64,000 bases of DNA from Pseudoramibacter alactolyticus (GTDB taxonomy: Bacteria; Bacillota; Clostridia; Eubacteriales; Eubacteriaceae), in NCBI RefSeq assembly GCF_050908235.1, contig NZ_CP194340.1, one strand, 5' to 3'. The position numbers and the translations under genes are program-made. Below, one piece after another: positions 9,794 to 16,912 of the stretch. Every line of letters starts with the position of its first letter. The first letter of the stretch is position 1. The notes below the pieces were generated by a model that did not search any database, was not told the origin of the DNA, and saw only the letters and a program-made list of their open reading frames with translations.

Positions 9794-9828
9794 AGGGCTG
9801 AACCCAATTGTATTTTGGGTTCAGCCCT
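9794..9828 (-). terminator. Terminator of the GRE1-PocR-pduAB operon
   Basis: A perfect 14-bp stem (9794-9807 with 9815-9828, AGGGCTGAACCCAA) on the minus strand is followed by TTTTT read leftward. It closes the operon just past pduB copy 1, so no further pdu genes belong to that copy. Confidence 0.88.
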
Positions 9829-9867
9829 CGTTTGTTCAGGGACGAAAGTTTCTGAAGCGGCTGGCTT

Positions 9868-10650
9868 CTAAATGTAAGGAGTGGTGGTTGAGGGGCAGGG
9901 TCCGCCCAAAGCAGACAAGGCCTGGATACCGGCGTCGCGGGCAGCGCGAACGGCCTGACGGACCGCACCGGCGTCGCCGTAAACGTTGATGAAGCCTTCG
10001 TTTGAGGATTTCGTGCCGTGATCCGGCGAGCAGTAGCTGATCAGCTCGACGTTCGCCGCTTTTAATGCGATATCGGAAATCAAAATCCCAATCCCGGCCG
10101 GAGCGCCCAGGATCAAGGCGTAGGCGCGGCCGATCGGCGCGCCGAAGGCGGCGTTGCAGGCGAAGGAAGCGCGGGCGGTGTACTGGAATTCCAGGTGACC
10201 GGCATCGTTGCCGTAAACATCGCCGAAGTGTCTTTCCGTTTCGACCAAAGCGACTTCGACCGCGCGCTTCGCGTCGGAAACATCTTCAGCCCCGAAAACG
10301 ATCAGGGAGCCGTGACCGGCGCCGCCCTTGGTGTCTCTGGCCATTTCGCAGATGACCATTTCGGTGTTGGTCGCCTTGACCGCTTCGTCGGCCGCCATGA
10401 TCTGCGGGCCGGCCCCGGTACGGGCGGACAGAATCCCGATGGAACGATATTTCGGATCGATTTCCATGGCTTCGTGTAAGTTCGGGTCGACATTCGCAAT
10501 GACAAGGCCGATCGTGTCGCCGATGGTCTGGCCGACATATTCGGTTAAACCACACACACCCGTGGCTTCGGCGACCGTTCCGGTTTCTTCGACTTCGTCC
10601 ATTTTTTTCATGACTTCGTCCATCAATTTGTTCATCAAATCGTCTTTCAT
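9868..10650 (-). CDS. pduB: Microcompartment shell protein PduB, copy 1
   Basis: A 260-aa tandem-BMC-domain trimer (PduB/EutL class) forming large-pore tiles of the BMC shell. The N-terminus (MKDDLMNKLMDEVMKKMDEV) is a charged amphipathic helix like the N-terminal extension of Salmonella PduB that links cargo to shell. The two BMC halves lie at roughly residues 40-140 and 150-255. The protein is identical to the copy at 53918-54700. It lies 20 bp after pduA and ends an operon that begins with GRE1. In this copy the stop is TAG and a terminator follows within 45 bp. Confidence 0.95.
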   Translation of the reverse strand: MKDDLMNKLMDEVMKKMDEVEETGTVAEATGVCGLTEYVGQTIGDTIGLVIANVDPNLHEAMEIDPKYRSIGILSARTGAGPQIMAADEAVKATNTEMVICEMARDTKGGAGHGSLIVFGAEDVSDAKRAVEVALVETERHFGDVYGNDAGHLEFQYTARASFACNAAFGAPIGRAYALILGAPAGIGILISDIALKAANVELISYCSPDHGTKSSNEGFINVYGDAGAVRQAVRAARDAGIQALSALGGPCPSTTTPYI

Positions 10651-10959
10651 TAATTCACACCTCCACTATTTTATAAAGTTGGTAACATTTTTTCCACATC
10701 TTGATGTGGTCTGGGAATCACATGGACTGAAACAACCTGGCCAACCTTGTCCGCCGCTGCCGCGCCTGCGTCAACCGCAGCTTTGACAGCGCCGACATCG
10801 CCACGGACCATGGTGGTCACAAGACCGGAACCGATCTTTTCGTAGCCGGTGAATTCAACGTTGGCCGATTTGACCATCGCATCGGTCGCTTCGATGCAGC
10901 CAACGAGCCCCTTGGTTTCAATCATACCTAAAGCTTCATTCGTCATAAGCTTCTCCTCC
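9869..10959 (-). repeat. 1,091-bp inverted repeat, left arm (pduA-pduB copy 1)
   Basis: The reverse complement of this segment matches 53609-54699. The encoded PduA and PduB and all antisense readings have identical translations, the intergenic spacer is the same, and both arms are 1,091 bp long. Identity begins at the GGAGGAGAAGCTT ribosome site of pduA and ends on the second base of the pduB stop codon (TAG here, TAA in the other copy). Confidence 0.93.
10671..10946 (-). CDS. pduA: Microcompartment shell protein PduA, copy 1
   Basis: A 91-aa single BMC-domain hexamer protein of the PduA/PduJ class. It starts ALGMIETKGLVGCIEATDAMVKSA, the typical first helix-strand, with a GSGLVTTMVRGDVGAVKAA core. 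ATG 10946 follows GGAGGAGAAGCTT; the longer in-frame reading from 10982 overlaps the upstream gene and is ignored. It lies 28 bp downstream of the PocR gene. It is identical to the copy at 53622-53897, so both would give the same hexameric tile. Confidence 0.96.
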   Translation of the reverse strand: MTNEALGMIETKGLVGCIEATDAMVKSANVEFTGYEKIGSGLVTTMVRGDVGAVKAAVDAGAAAADKVGQVVSVHVIPRPHQDVEKMLPTL

Positions 10960-10974
10960 GTTTGCTTTTGTGCT

Positions 10975-12159
10975 TCAGCCATCTGTGCTGCGATAACTGC
11001 CCGACGACTGCGCTAAAAGATTGGGAACGCGAATCAGCCAGCCCTCTCCCCTTTCGAGGGAGAGCGCCTCGACTTCACAGATCCCTTTGCCAAAGATCGC
11101 TTCCAATTGCTTTTGAATCAGCCCGGCGTTTGGAAGCGGAGCCGAGGTGCATGTCGAAAGAGCCGCGTAACACTGCCGGGGCTGATCCTTATAAGGCGGG
11201 GTGTGAATGCGTCTCAGCACGATCTGATCCCCCGTCATAGCTGCCTCGATGCGCAAACTGCCGCCGGCCATCAGAAGCGGTCCCGTCGTGTGGGTCATAA
11301 AGGCCAGCCAAATGCCTGCCGGGATCTGGCAGAACGCAAGCTCTTCCGGAACCTGCAGATCAATCTGCAGCTTATCCCCCAGGCGGACACCTTGCAATTT
11401 GAGAAAATCAGCGATGTGCGCGGTTTCTTTTTCCACGGTCCAATAGGTTTCGTCGCCGAAAATGGCCGTTTTTATAAAATCCGACAGCTGCACCAGATAC
11501 GCGTTGGTTTCCACGGCCCCCTCGATAATCGCCAGATTTGCCGCGGATATCAGGCTGTCCAAAATCATTTGGCGCGTTGCCGGCTGCTCCGGGCGCGCCT
11601 TGCTGCTGTGCGGTTGCGCTTTGGCGCCTTGTTTTGCCGGTTTCAAACAGACCTGCTGGCAAAATTGCGAAATCAGCTTTTCAATTATTTTGGCCAGCGC
11701 GCTGCACTGGGCATAGCCCATGGTCGGTATTTTGCGGCAGAGTGTTTTTTCCGCCGCCGTCAGCGCCAGGGTCGGGCTTTGGGTCAGGCGGTTCACCCGG
11801 ATCATCTCCGAGGGTGCATCCGGGCAATGAACCTGCCCGGTGATAAAACCGCCCAGATACCGGCCGTCAACCACAATGGGAACGGCGATTTCTAAAAGCC
11901 CCACATGGCAGAGATAAAGGTGGCTTTGCAGGTCAATGCTGCCCTGAACACAGCCGTAGGCGTCGGAGGCCATGCAGCTGGTCAGTCCGTCCCGGCGTTT
12001 GCGCATTTCGCAGCAGAAGGGACAGAAGCCTACCAACTCGGATACCGGTTTGCCCTGCGCGTTGACAATGACGTTGGCCATGCCCGTCGCATCAGAAATG
12101 AGCTGCTGCAGCGCCAGCAGTTCTTCGCCCCGTTCTGTCATCAGTTGGGTGATTTCCAT
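10975..12159 (-). CDS. PocR-domain regulator with a degenerate LytS-type kinase region (PocR1)
   Basis: A 394-aa protein. Residues ~10-170 form a PocR ligand-binding domain (Cys-rich FCPFCCEMRKR, later LYLCHVGLLEIAVPIVVDGRYLGGFITGQV), the domain that senses small hydrocarbon diols and similar inducers. The C-terminal part is related to the PocR kinase near 50 kb (shared SAANL-I-EGA...TN stretch). However, the NPHF-type phospho-acceptor His, the N-box Asn and the DNGxG motif are all missing, so it is probably not an active kinase. It lies between GRE1 and pduA in one operon, so it likely senses GRE1's substrate. No response regulator is adjacent. Confidence 0.82.
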   Translation of the reverse strand: MEITQLMTERGEELLALQQLISDATGMANVIVNAQGKPVSELVGFCPFCCEMRKRRDGLTSCMASDAYGCVQGSIDLQSHLYLCHVGLLEIAVPIVVDGRYLGGFITGQVHCPDAPSEMIRVNRLTQSPTLALTAAEKTLCRKIPTMGYAQCSALAKIIEKLISQFCQQVCLKPAKQGAKAQPHSSKARPEQPATRQMILDSLISAANLAIIEGAVETNAYLVQLSDFIKTAIFGDETYWTVEKETAHIADFLKLQGVRLGDKLQIDLQVPEELAFCQIPAGIWLAFMTHTTGPLLMAGGSLRIEAAMTGDQIVLRRIHTPPYKDQPRQCYAALSTCTSAPLPNAGLIQKQLEAIFGKGICEVEALSLERGEGWLIRVPNLLAQSSGSYRSTDG

Positions 12160-12253
12160 GACATGATCCCTCGTTTCATCTTGATGTTTTCATCATATCA
12201 TGGTCCGGCGAGGATGTAAAATCGCCCAATCGTTTTTGCCGGCGCTTGCCGCC

Positions 12254-14788
12254 TTAGAAGGACTGCTCTGTCCGGTGGATGATATCGTCCTGCACTTCCT
12301 TGGCCAGTTCGACAAACATGGCGCTGTAACCGGCGACGCGGACCACGAGATCCCGATATGCTTCCGGATGCTGTTGGGCATCCAGCAATTTGTCGCGGTT
12401 GACGACGTTAAACTGAATGTGCTGACCTTTGTGGGCAAAGTAACTGCGCACCAGCCCGGCGAAGTTCTTGAGCCCCTGATCTCCGTCGACGCTTTCCGGC
12501 AGTAATTTCATATTGTAGAGGCTCCCGTTGGAGACCAGCTCGTGCTCCAGCTTGGCCACGGAGTTCGCCGCGGCCGTCGGGCCGTTGGTGTCCATCCCCG
12601 CTCTTGGCGAGCAGCCGTCGGCCAGAGGTTTTGTCGCCAGGCGGCCGTCGGCCATGGCGCCGACATCCTTCCCGAAGAGCACATTGGCCGAGACCGGATA
12701 AATCCCCGCCTGGAACTGACCGCCTCTTGGGTTCCTGTATTTTTGAACCTCGTAGCAATAGGCCTGTCCTACCTGCCGCGCGACCATATCCGCCGCGTCG
12801 ATATCGTTGCCGTACCAGTCGGTGTTTTCCATGATGCGTTTGATCCGTTCGTATGGATTGTCACCGGCCGCTGCCGCGGGTTCGGCTTTTATGGTGCCGC
12901 CCGCATCGCCGATCACCTTGATGATTGTGTCGTAAATCGTCTGCTGGAGATCGGCCGGCGCCTGGGTGGTGATGGTTTTGACGTCCGGGCAGCAGGCGAT
13001 CGGTGTCAGCTCGCTGCTCACCGGATAACCGAAGTTGTGATCCAGCGCATCTTTGAGATCTTCAAAGGTGACGTCTTTCTGCTCGAAGACATGTTTTTTG
13101 ATCGCGCAGAGAGAATCCCCGGCATCGGCCACCCCGAAGGCCTGCGGACCGCTGAAGTTATACTTCGCGCCGCCGGCGTTGATATCCGTCCCCTGGGCGA
13201 TGCAGTCGGCCACAAAACCGGAGAGGAAGGGCAACGGCACCCGTTCCCGATGGGCGTAGTCCATCGAGTTGATGGCGTTGACCACCTGGCGGACGAAAAA
13301 GGCCAGCTGCGTTTTGAAGGCAGCGATAAAGGCCTCATAGGTTTTGAAGTCGCTCACTTCCCCGGTCTTCGGACCGATCTGATCGCCGTCGACCCGGCCG
13401 TTGTTCATGGTGATCTCGAGGACCTTGGCCACGTTGAAGAATCCGGCGTCGTGCCAGCCCTGCTCTTTTCCGGGAACCGAGGGCTCCACACAGCCGATCA
13501 GGCCGAAGTTTCTGGCGTCGTAAAGGTCGATGCCCCGGTTGACCAGCGCCGGGATGATAACCTCGTCGTTGTACATGGCCGGCAGGCCGTAGCCCAGGCG
13601 GCAGAGCTCGCAGGCGCGGTATAAGAATTCGTCCGGCGTGCCTTCCCACACGCGGATAGAGAACGACGGTGCGCTCAGCCGCAGATGGGCCACCGTTTCG
13701 ATCATCATGTAGGAGATGTCGTTGGTTGCGTCCTGACCGTCCGCCGTCTGTCCGCCGGCGCCGATGTTCTGGAATACCTGATATCCGGCGAAGGCCTGAG
13801 CCGAGACCGCGTCGCGGACCTTGTTCAGATCGTTCAACTTGACAAAAACGCAGTCGAGCAGCTCCTGGGCCTGATCGCGGGTTAGGCTCTGGTCGGTTTT
13901 GAAATACGGATACATATACTGGTCGAAGCGCCCCGGCGAGACGGAGTGCCCGCTGGATTCAAGCTGTACGATCATCTGGGTGAAGATGAAGGCCTGGCAG
14001 GCTTCCCAGAAGTTTTCCGCCGGATATTCCGGAACGCGGCGGCAGTTGGCGGCGATGCGTTCGAGCTCCGCCTTGCGGGCCGGATCCGAACAGCCAGCCG
14101 CCAGGCTCTGCGCTTTGTCTGCATAGCGGTGGGCAAATTTGATGGCCGCCGAGAAAATAATGATTTCCGCCTTTAGGAATGCCGCCTTTTTCTGATAATC
14201 CGGATCCTGGGCTTCCAGCTGCTGCAGCACGGCCGCCGCTTCTTCGACGATGGCCCGGTAGCCCACGCCAATGGCTTTGGCGTAATCGATGATGATGTGG
14301 CCGATTCCCGTGAACCAGTAGTTGCCGATGTTAAAGACCGAATGGTTCATGCTGTTTTTGCTGTCTTCTTCCATGTAACTGAGGGTCAGGTCATTGATCG
14401 TCTTGCCGTCCCAATAGGGCAGCACGTCGCGCAGAATCTGCTTATCCGCTTCTTCAATGACGAATTTGTCCGTCATCCGGTCGGCAATGGTGTCGAATTC
14501 TTCGATCAGCCATTTGTATGAGAATTCCGGATAAACCTGGCAGGAGCGGGTATGGCGGGTCAGCGTTCCGACGAGGAGTTCGTCGTCGCGGATGACTACC
14601 GGCAAATGGGTCAGGATATGATCCATCGCTTTGGCCCGGCGCAGCACCATGGGCTCGTTTTCCGTGCGCCTGTAGGATTCCGTCAGCAGTTTTGCCCGAT
14701 CGGATTCGATATGCGGGACCGCATCGATAATTTGGTTTCTCAGCCGTTCAACACGTTCTGTGGGCTTACTGAAGCCTTTTGCAATCAT
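12254..14788 (-). CDS. Glycyl radical diol dehydratase, GRE1 (B12-independent glycerol/1,2-propanediol dehydratase type)
   Basis: An 844-aa pyruvate-formate-lyase-fold enzyme. The glycyl loop VRVAGYSAMFV (Gly ~820) and thiyl motif GCVEP are present. Compared with the Clostridium butyricum glycerol dehydratase (numbering from memory), the diol-binding set is complete: His164 in GIGHI, His281-Ser282 in SGHSVSPGR, Cys433 and Glu435 in GCVEP, Asp447 in GWHDAGFFN. Relative to that 787-aa enzyme there is an extra ~60-residue insert (about 590-650) with Ala/Gly-rich linkers around an amphipathic helix, a possible encapsulation signal. First gene of the GRE1-PocR-pduAB operon. No activase is adjacent. 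The product would be propionaldehyde or 3-hydroxypropionaldehyde. RBS GAGGAGG. Confidence 0.85.
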   Translation of the reverse strand: MIAKGFSKPTERVERLRNQIIDAVPHIESDRAKLLTESYRRTENEPMVLRRAKAMDHILTHLPVVIRDDELLVGTLTRHTRSCQVYPEFSYKWLIEEFDTIADRMTDKFVIEEADKQILRDVLPYWDGKTINDLTLSYMEEDSKNSMNHSVFNIGNYWFTGIGHIIIDYAKAIGVGYRAIVEEAAAVLQQLEAQDPDYQKKAAFLKAEIIIFSAAIKFAHRYADKAQSLAAGCSDPARKAELERIAANCRRVPEYPAENFWEACQAFIFTQMIVQLESSGHSVSPGRFDQYMYPYFKTDQSLTRDQAQELLDCVFVKLNDLNKVRDAVSAQAFAGYQVFQNIGAGGQTADGQDATNDISYMMIETVAHLRLSAPSFSIRVWEGTPDEFLYRACELCRLGYGLPAMYNDEVIIPALVNRGIDLYDARNFGLIGCVEPSVPGKEQGWHDAGFFNVAKVLEITMNNGRVDGDQIGPKTGEVSDFKTYEAFIAAFKTQLAFFVRQVVNAINSMDYAHRERVPLPFLSGFVADCIAQGTDINAGGAKYNFSGPQAFGVADAGDSLCAIKKHVFEQKDVTFEDLKDALDHNFGYPVSSELTPIACCPDVKTITTQAPADLQQTIYDTIIKVIGDAGGTIKAEPAAAAGDNPYERIKRIMENTDWYGNDIDAADMVARQVGQAYCYEVQKYRNPRGGQFQAGIYPVSANVLFGKDVGAMADGRLATKPLADGCSPRAGMDTNGPTAAANSVAKLEHELVSNGSLYNMKLLPESVDGDQGLKNFAGLVRSYFAHKGQHIQFNVVNRDKLLDAQQHPEAYRDLVVRVAGYSAMFVELAKEVQDDIIHRTEQSF

Positions 14789-14805
14789 ACTATTACCTCC
14801 TCAAA

Positions 14806-14818
14806 TGTGTCTGACACA
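14806..14818. promoter_or_regulatory. 13-bp palindrome TGTGTC-T-GACACA in the GRE1 leader
   Basis: A perfect 6-1-6 inverted repeat lies immediately upstream of the GRE1 ribosome site (GGAGG at 14795-14800 on the minus strand). A related half site AGACACA lies near 14870. Its position suits an operator; the binding protein is unknown. Confidence 0.45.
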
Positions 14819-15091
14819 CCGATATATTTTGTATGATCATTATAGAAAGTCCATCGGCAGTCATACAGACACAATAAAGACTAAATTCTTGCCAATTCGT
14901 TGACAGCGGCTGCCGTAAAATCGGTACGATCGAATACCGTCGGGTTTGAAAGCGATGATTTTTGGCATCGGCCAGGCCGACTCCGGCTCGCCTGTCCAAT
15001 CCAGACCATCCGCCTGCCAACGGATGGTTTGAATTTTATCGGGTTTCGGCGTTTTTTGTCCCCTTTCGATAGGTGCGGCTTGTTCCAACAC

Positions 15092-15121
15092 AAAAAAGCA
15101 CGGCGTATCCGTGCTTTTTTT
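15092..15121. terminator. Bidirectional terminator between MATE and GRE1 genes
   Basis: AAAAAAGCACGG-CGTAT-CCGTGCTTTTTT serves the minus-strand MATE gene region and is symmetric. I see no gene between here and the GRE1 leader (14880-15090). Confidence 0.75.
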
Positions 15122-15130
15122 GCGGGAGAT

Positions 15131-16507
15131 TTATCGGGGATCCGACGGGGCAGCGGCGGCCTGAAAGATTTTATTGCGTTTCCACAGTCCGCTGAAATAA
15201 TAGATCGCAAAGCTCATGGCAGCGATGCCCCAGGTGGCGGGGAAGACGATGCCGACAATTTGGTTCAGGGTATGCAGATAGTGCAGGGCGATGTTGAGGA
15301 TCAGCACTCGAAAACCGCAGAGGGTCACCATGGTGATCACCATGGGCGGGGTGGTAGTGCCGGATCCGCGGATCGCCCCGGCCAGCACTTCCACAATGGC
15401 ATAGAGAAAATAAAGCCCGTAGGCCGCGCGGGCGCTGCGCACGCTGATCTCGATCACCCAGGGATCAGCGGAGAAGGCGCGAAAGATCGGGTAAGCGGCG
15501 AGGATCGCAATGCCCGAGGTGATCAGGGTGATGCCGATGCCCATGGCCAAGGCCACTTTGGTGCTGCGCTCGGTGCGTTTTAAATTGCCGGCGCCCAGAT
15601 TCTGGCTGACAAAGGTGGTGTTGGCCTGTCCCACCGACCATTGGGGAAAATAGATAAAGCCCTCCACTTTGCCGTAGGCGGCGTAGGCGGCCATGCTTGA
15701 GACGCCAAGGCCGTTGATCCCCGTCTGGATCAGGATGTTGGCGAAGGTCATGAGCATGCTGCGGATTGCCTCGGGAATGGCCAGGCGCATAATGCGGCGG
15801 GTGAGCGCCCAGTCGATGGTGATTTTGCGCAGTTCCAGCCGCCATCGATCCGGCAGGCGGCAAAGATAGCGCAAGGCCAGCGCGGCCGACAGCGCCTGGG
15901 AGAGTACCGTGGCGAGGGCCGCGCCGGCGATGCCCATGCGGAAAACAGACATCAAAAGCGCATCGGCGCCGACGTTGACGAGCCCGCCGATGATGGCATA
16001 AATCAAAGGCGAGCGGGCATTGCCCAGGGCCCGGATGATGCCGGTGGCCACGTTATAGCAGACAATGGCGAACATCCCCAATAGATACAGACGGATGTAG
16101 GTCAGGGCGAGGCCCGTGATGCGTTCGGGCACATGCATCCATTTTAGAAAAAACGGACAAATGGCCAGACCGATGGCCGTGGCGACGACGGACAAGGCGA
16201 CGGCCAGGCCGATGGCGGTGTGGATGGTATTCTTGAGGGCTTTGTCTTGCCGGGCACCAAAAGCGTGGGCTGTGATGACGCCGACACCGACGCCCATCCC
16301 CATAAAGAAGCCGAGGATGCACACCGTGAGCAGACTGGTGGATCCCACGGCGGCGGAAGCTTCCTTGCCGACGATGTTTCCGACGAACATCAAGTCCACG
16401 GTGTTGTAAAGCTGCTGGATCAGGCTGCTGCCCAAAAGCGGCAGCGAAAAGAAAAAAAGACCTTTAAAGATGGATCCCTGGGTCAGGTCTTTGCTTTGGT
16501 TGGCGAT
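15131..16507 (-). CDS. MATE-family multidrug/cation efflux transporter
   Basis: About 458 aa with roughly 12 membrane segments in two homologous halves. It starts with the typical KDLTQGSIFKGLFFFSLPLL and DLMFVGNIVGKEASAAVG, the N-terminal MATE signature. The frame extends upstream to 16624, but that extension is Arg-rich and not MATE-like. A perfect GGAGG lies 7 bases before an ATC codon at 16507, which gives the family's usual length, so a rare non-AUG start is the best reading. The start overlaps the end of the upstream small gene by 25 bp, suggesting coupling. Confidence 0.85.
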   Translation of the reverse strand: MANQSKDLTQGSIFKGLFFFSLPLLGSSLIQQLYNTVDLMFVGNIVGKEASAAVGSTSLLTVCILGFFMGMGVGVGVITAHAFGARQDKALKNTIHTAIGLAVALSVVATAIGLAICPFFLKWMHVPERITGLALTYIRLYLLGMFAIVCYNVATGIIRALGNARSPLIYAIIGGLVNVGADALLMSVFRMGIAGAALATVLSQALSAALALRYLCRLPDRWRLELRKITIDWALTRRIMRLAIPEAIRSMLMTFANILIQTGINGLGVSSMAAYAAYGKVEGFIYFPQWSVGQANTTFVSQNLGAGNLKRTERSTKVALAMGIGITLITSGIAILAAYPIFRAFSADPWVIEISVRSARAAYGLYFLYAIVEVLAGAIRGSGTTTPPMVITMVTLCGFRVLILNIALHYLHTLNQIVGIVFPATWGIAAMSFAIYYFSGLWKRNKIFQAAAAPSDPR

Positions 16508-16770
16508 GGCGGGACCTCCTTCGGGGTTTTTCGGCAGACGTCGCGGCGGGCGGCGCCGTCGTCGGCGATGTAAATCAGATGGCGGGTATTCATGGCAGAT
16601 ACGTCCGCACAGCAGACCTGGCATCCGCAGATCACGTAAACGGCGTCATAGGGGACGCCGGGTGCGGCGATCTCGACGGGATCGGGCAGACGGGCCATGA
16701 GCTGTTCGGCGCAGGCCTTGCGGTCGTATTGCGGATTACAGCCGCCGCAGAATTTGATACCGGTTGTCAT
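16483..16770 (-). CDS. Small Cys-rich protein with CGGCNPxYDR motif
   Basis: A 95-aa protein beginning TGIKFCGGCNPQYDRKACAEQL, with a second Cys cluster VICGCQVCCADV (~residues 46-57). I recognise the N-terminal CGGCNP-YDR pattern as a recurrent small clostridial protein of unknown function; the spaced cysteines suggest metal or Fe-S binding. The last ~25 residues are low-complexity (Lys/Pro/Thr) and overlap the MATE start. It lies between the MATE gene and GRE2, all on the minus strand. Confidence 0.6.
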   Translation of the reverse strand: MTTGIKFCGGCNPQYDRKACAEQLMARLPDPVEIAAPGVPYDAVYVICGCQVCCADVSAMNTRHLIYIADDGAARRDVCRKTPKEVPPSPTKAKT

Positions 16771-16813
16771 AAGGGCCTCTTTTTATTGTCGCAGAATACA
16801 TGAAAGAACAGAA

Positions 16814-16852
16814 AGAACAGCCAGAAAACAACGATCATTTTCTGGCTGTTCT
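16814..16852 (-). terminator. Strong hairpin downstream of GRE2
   Basis: A perfect 15-bp inverted repeat (16814-16828 with 16838-16852, AGAACAGCCAGAAAA) about 60 bp past the GRE2 stop. The T run is weak, so termination is likely but not certain. Confidence 0.6.
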
Positions 16853-16912
16853 TCAAGAAGATGCGCCGAGATGTCTGGCACCATCTTTCGCGCATGGGCT
16901 TAAAGCTGGGGG

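Noticed and set aside
12542..13624. Long open frame of 360 codons antisense to GRE1
   Set aside because: It mirrors a high-GC coding region and has no ribosome site or family resemblance; the GRE reading explains the DNA. Similar antisense frames at 17798-19051, 44428-46164 and 40774-42018 were rejected for the same reason.
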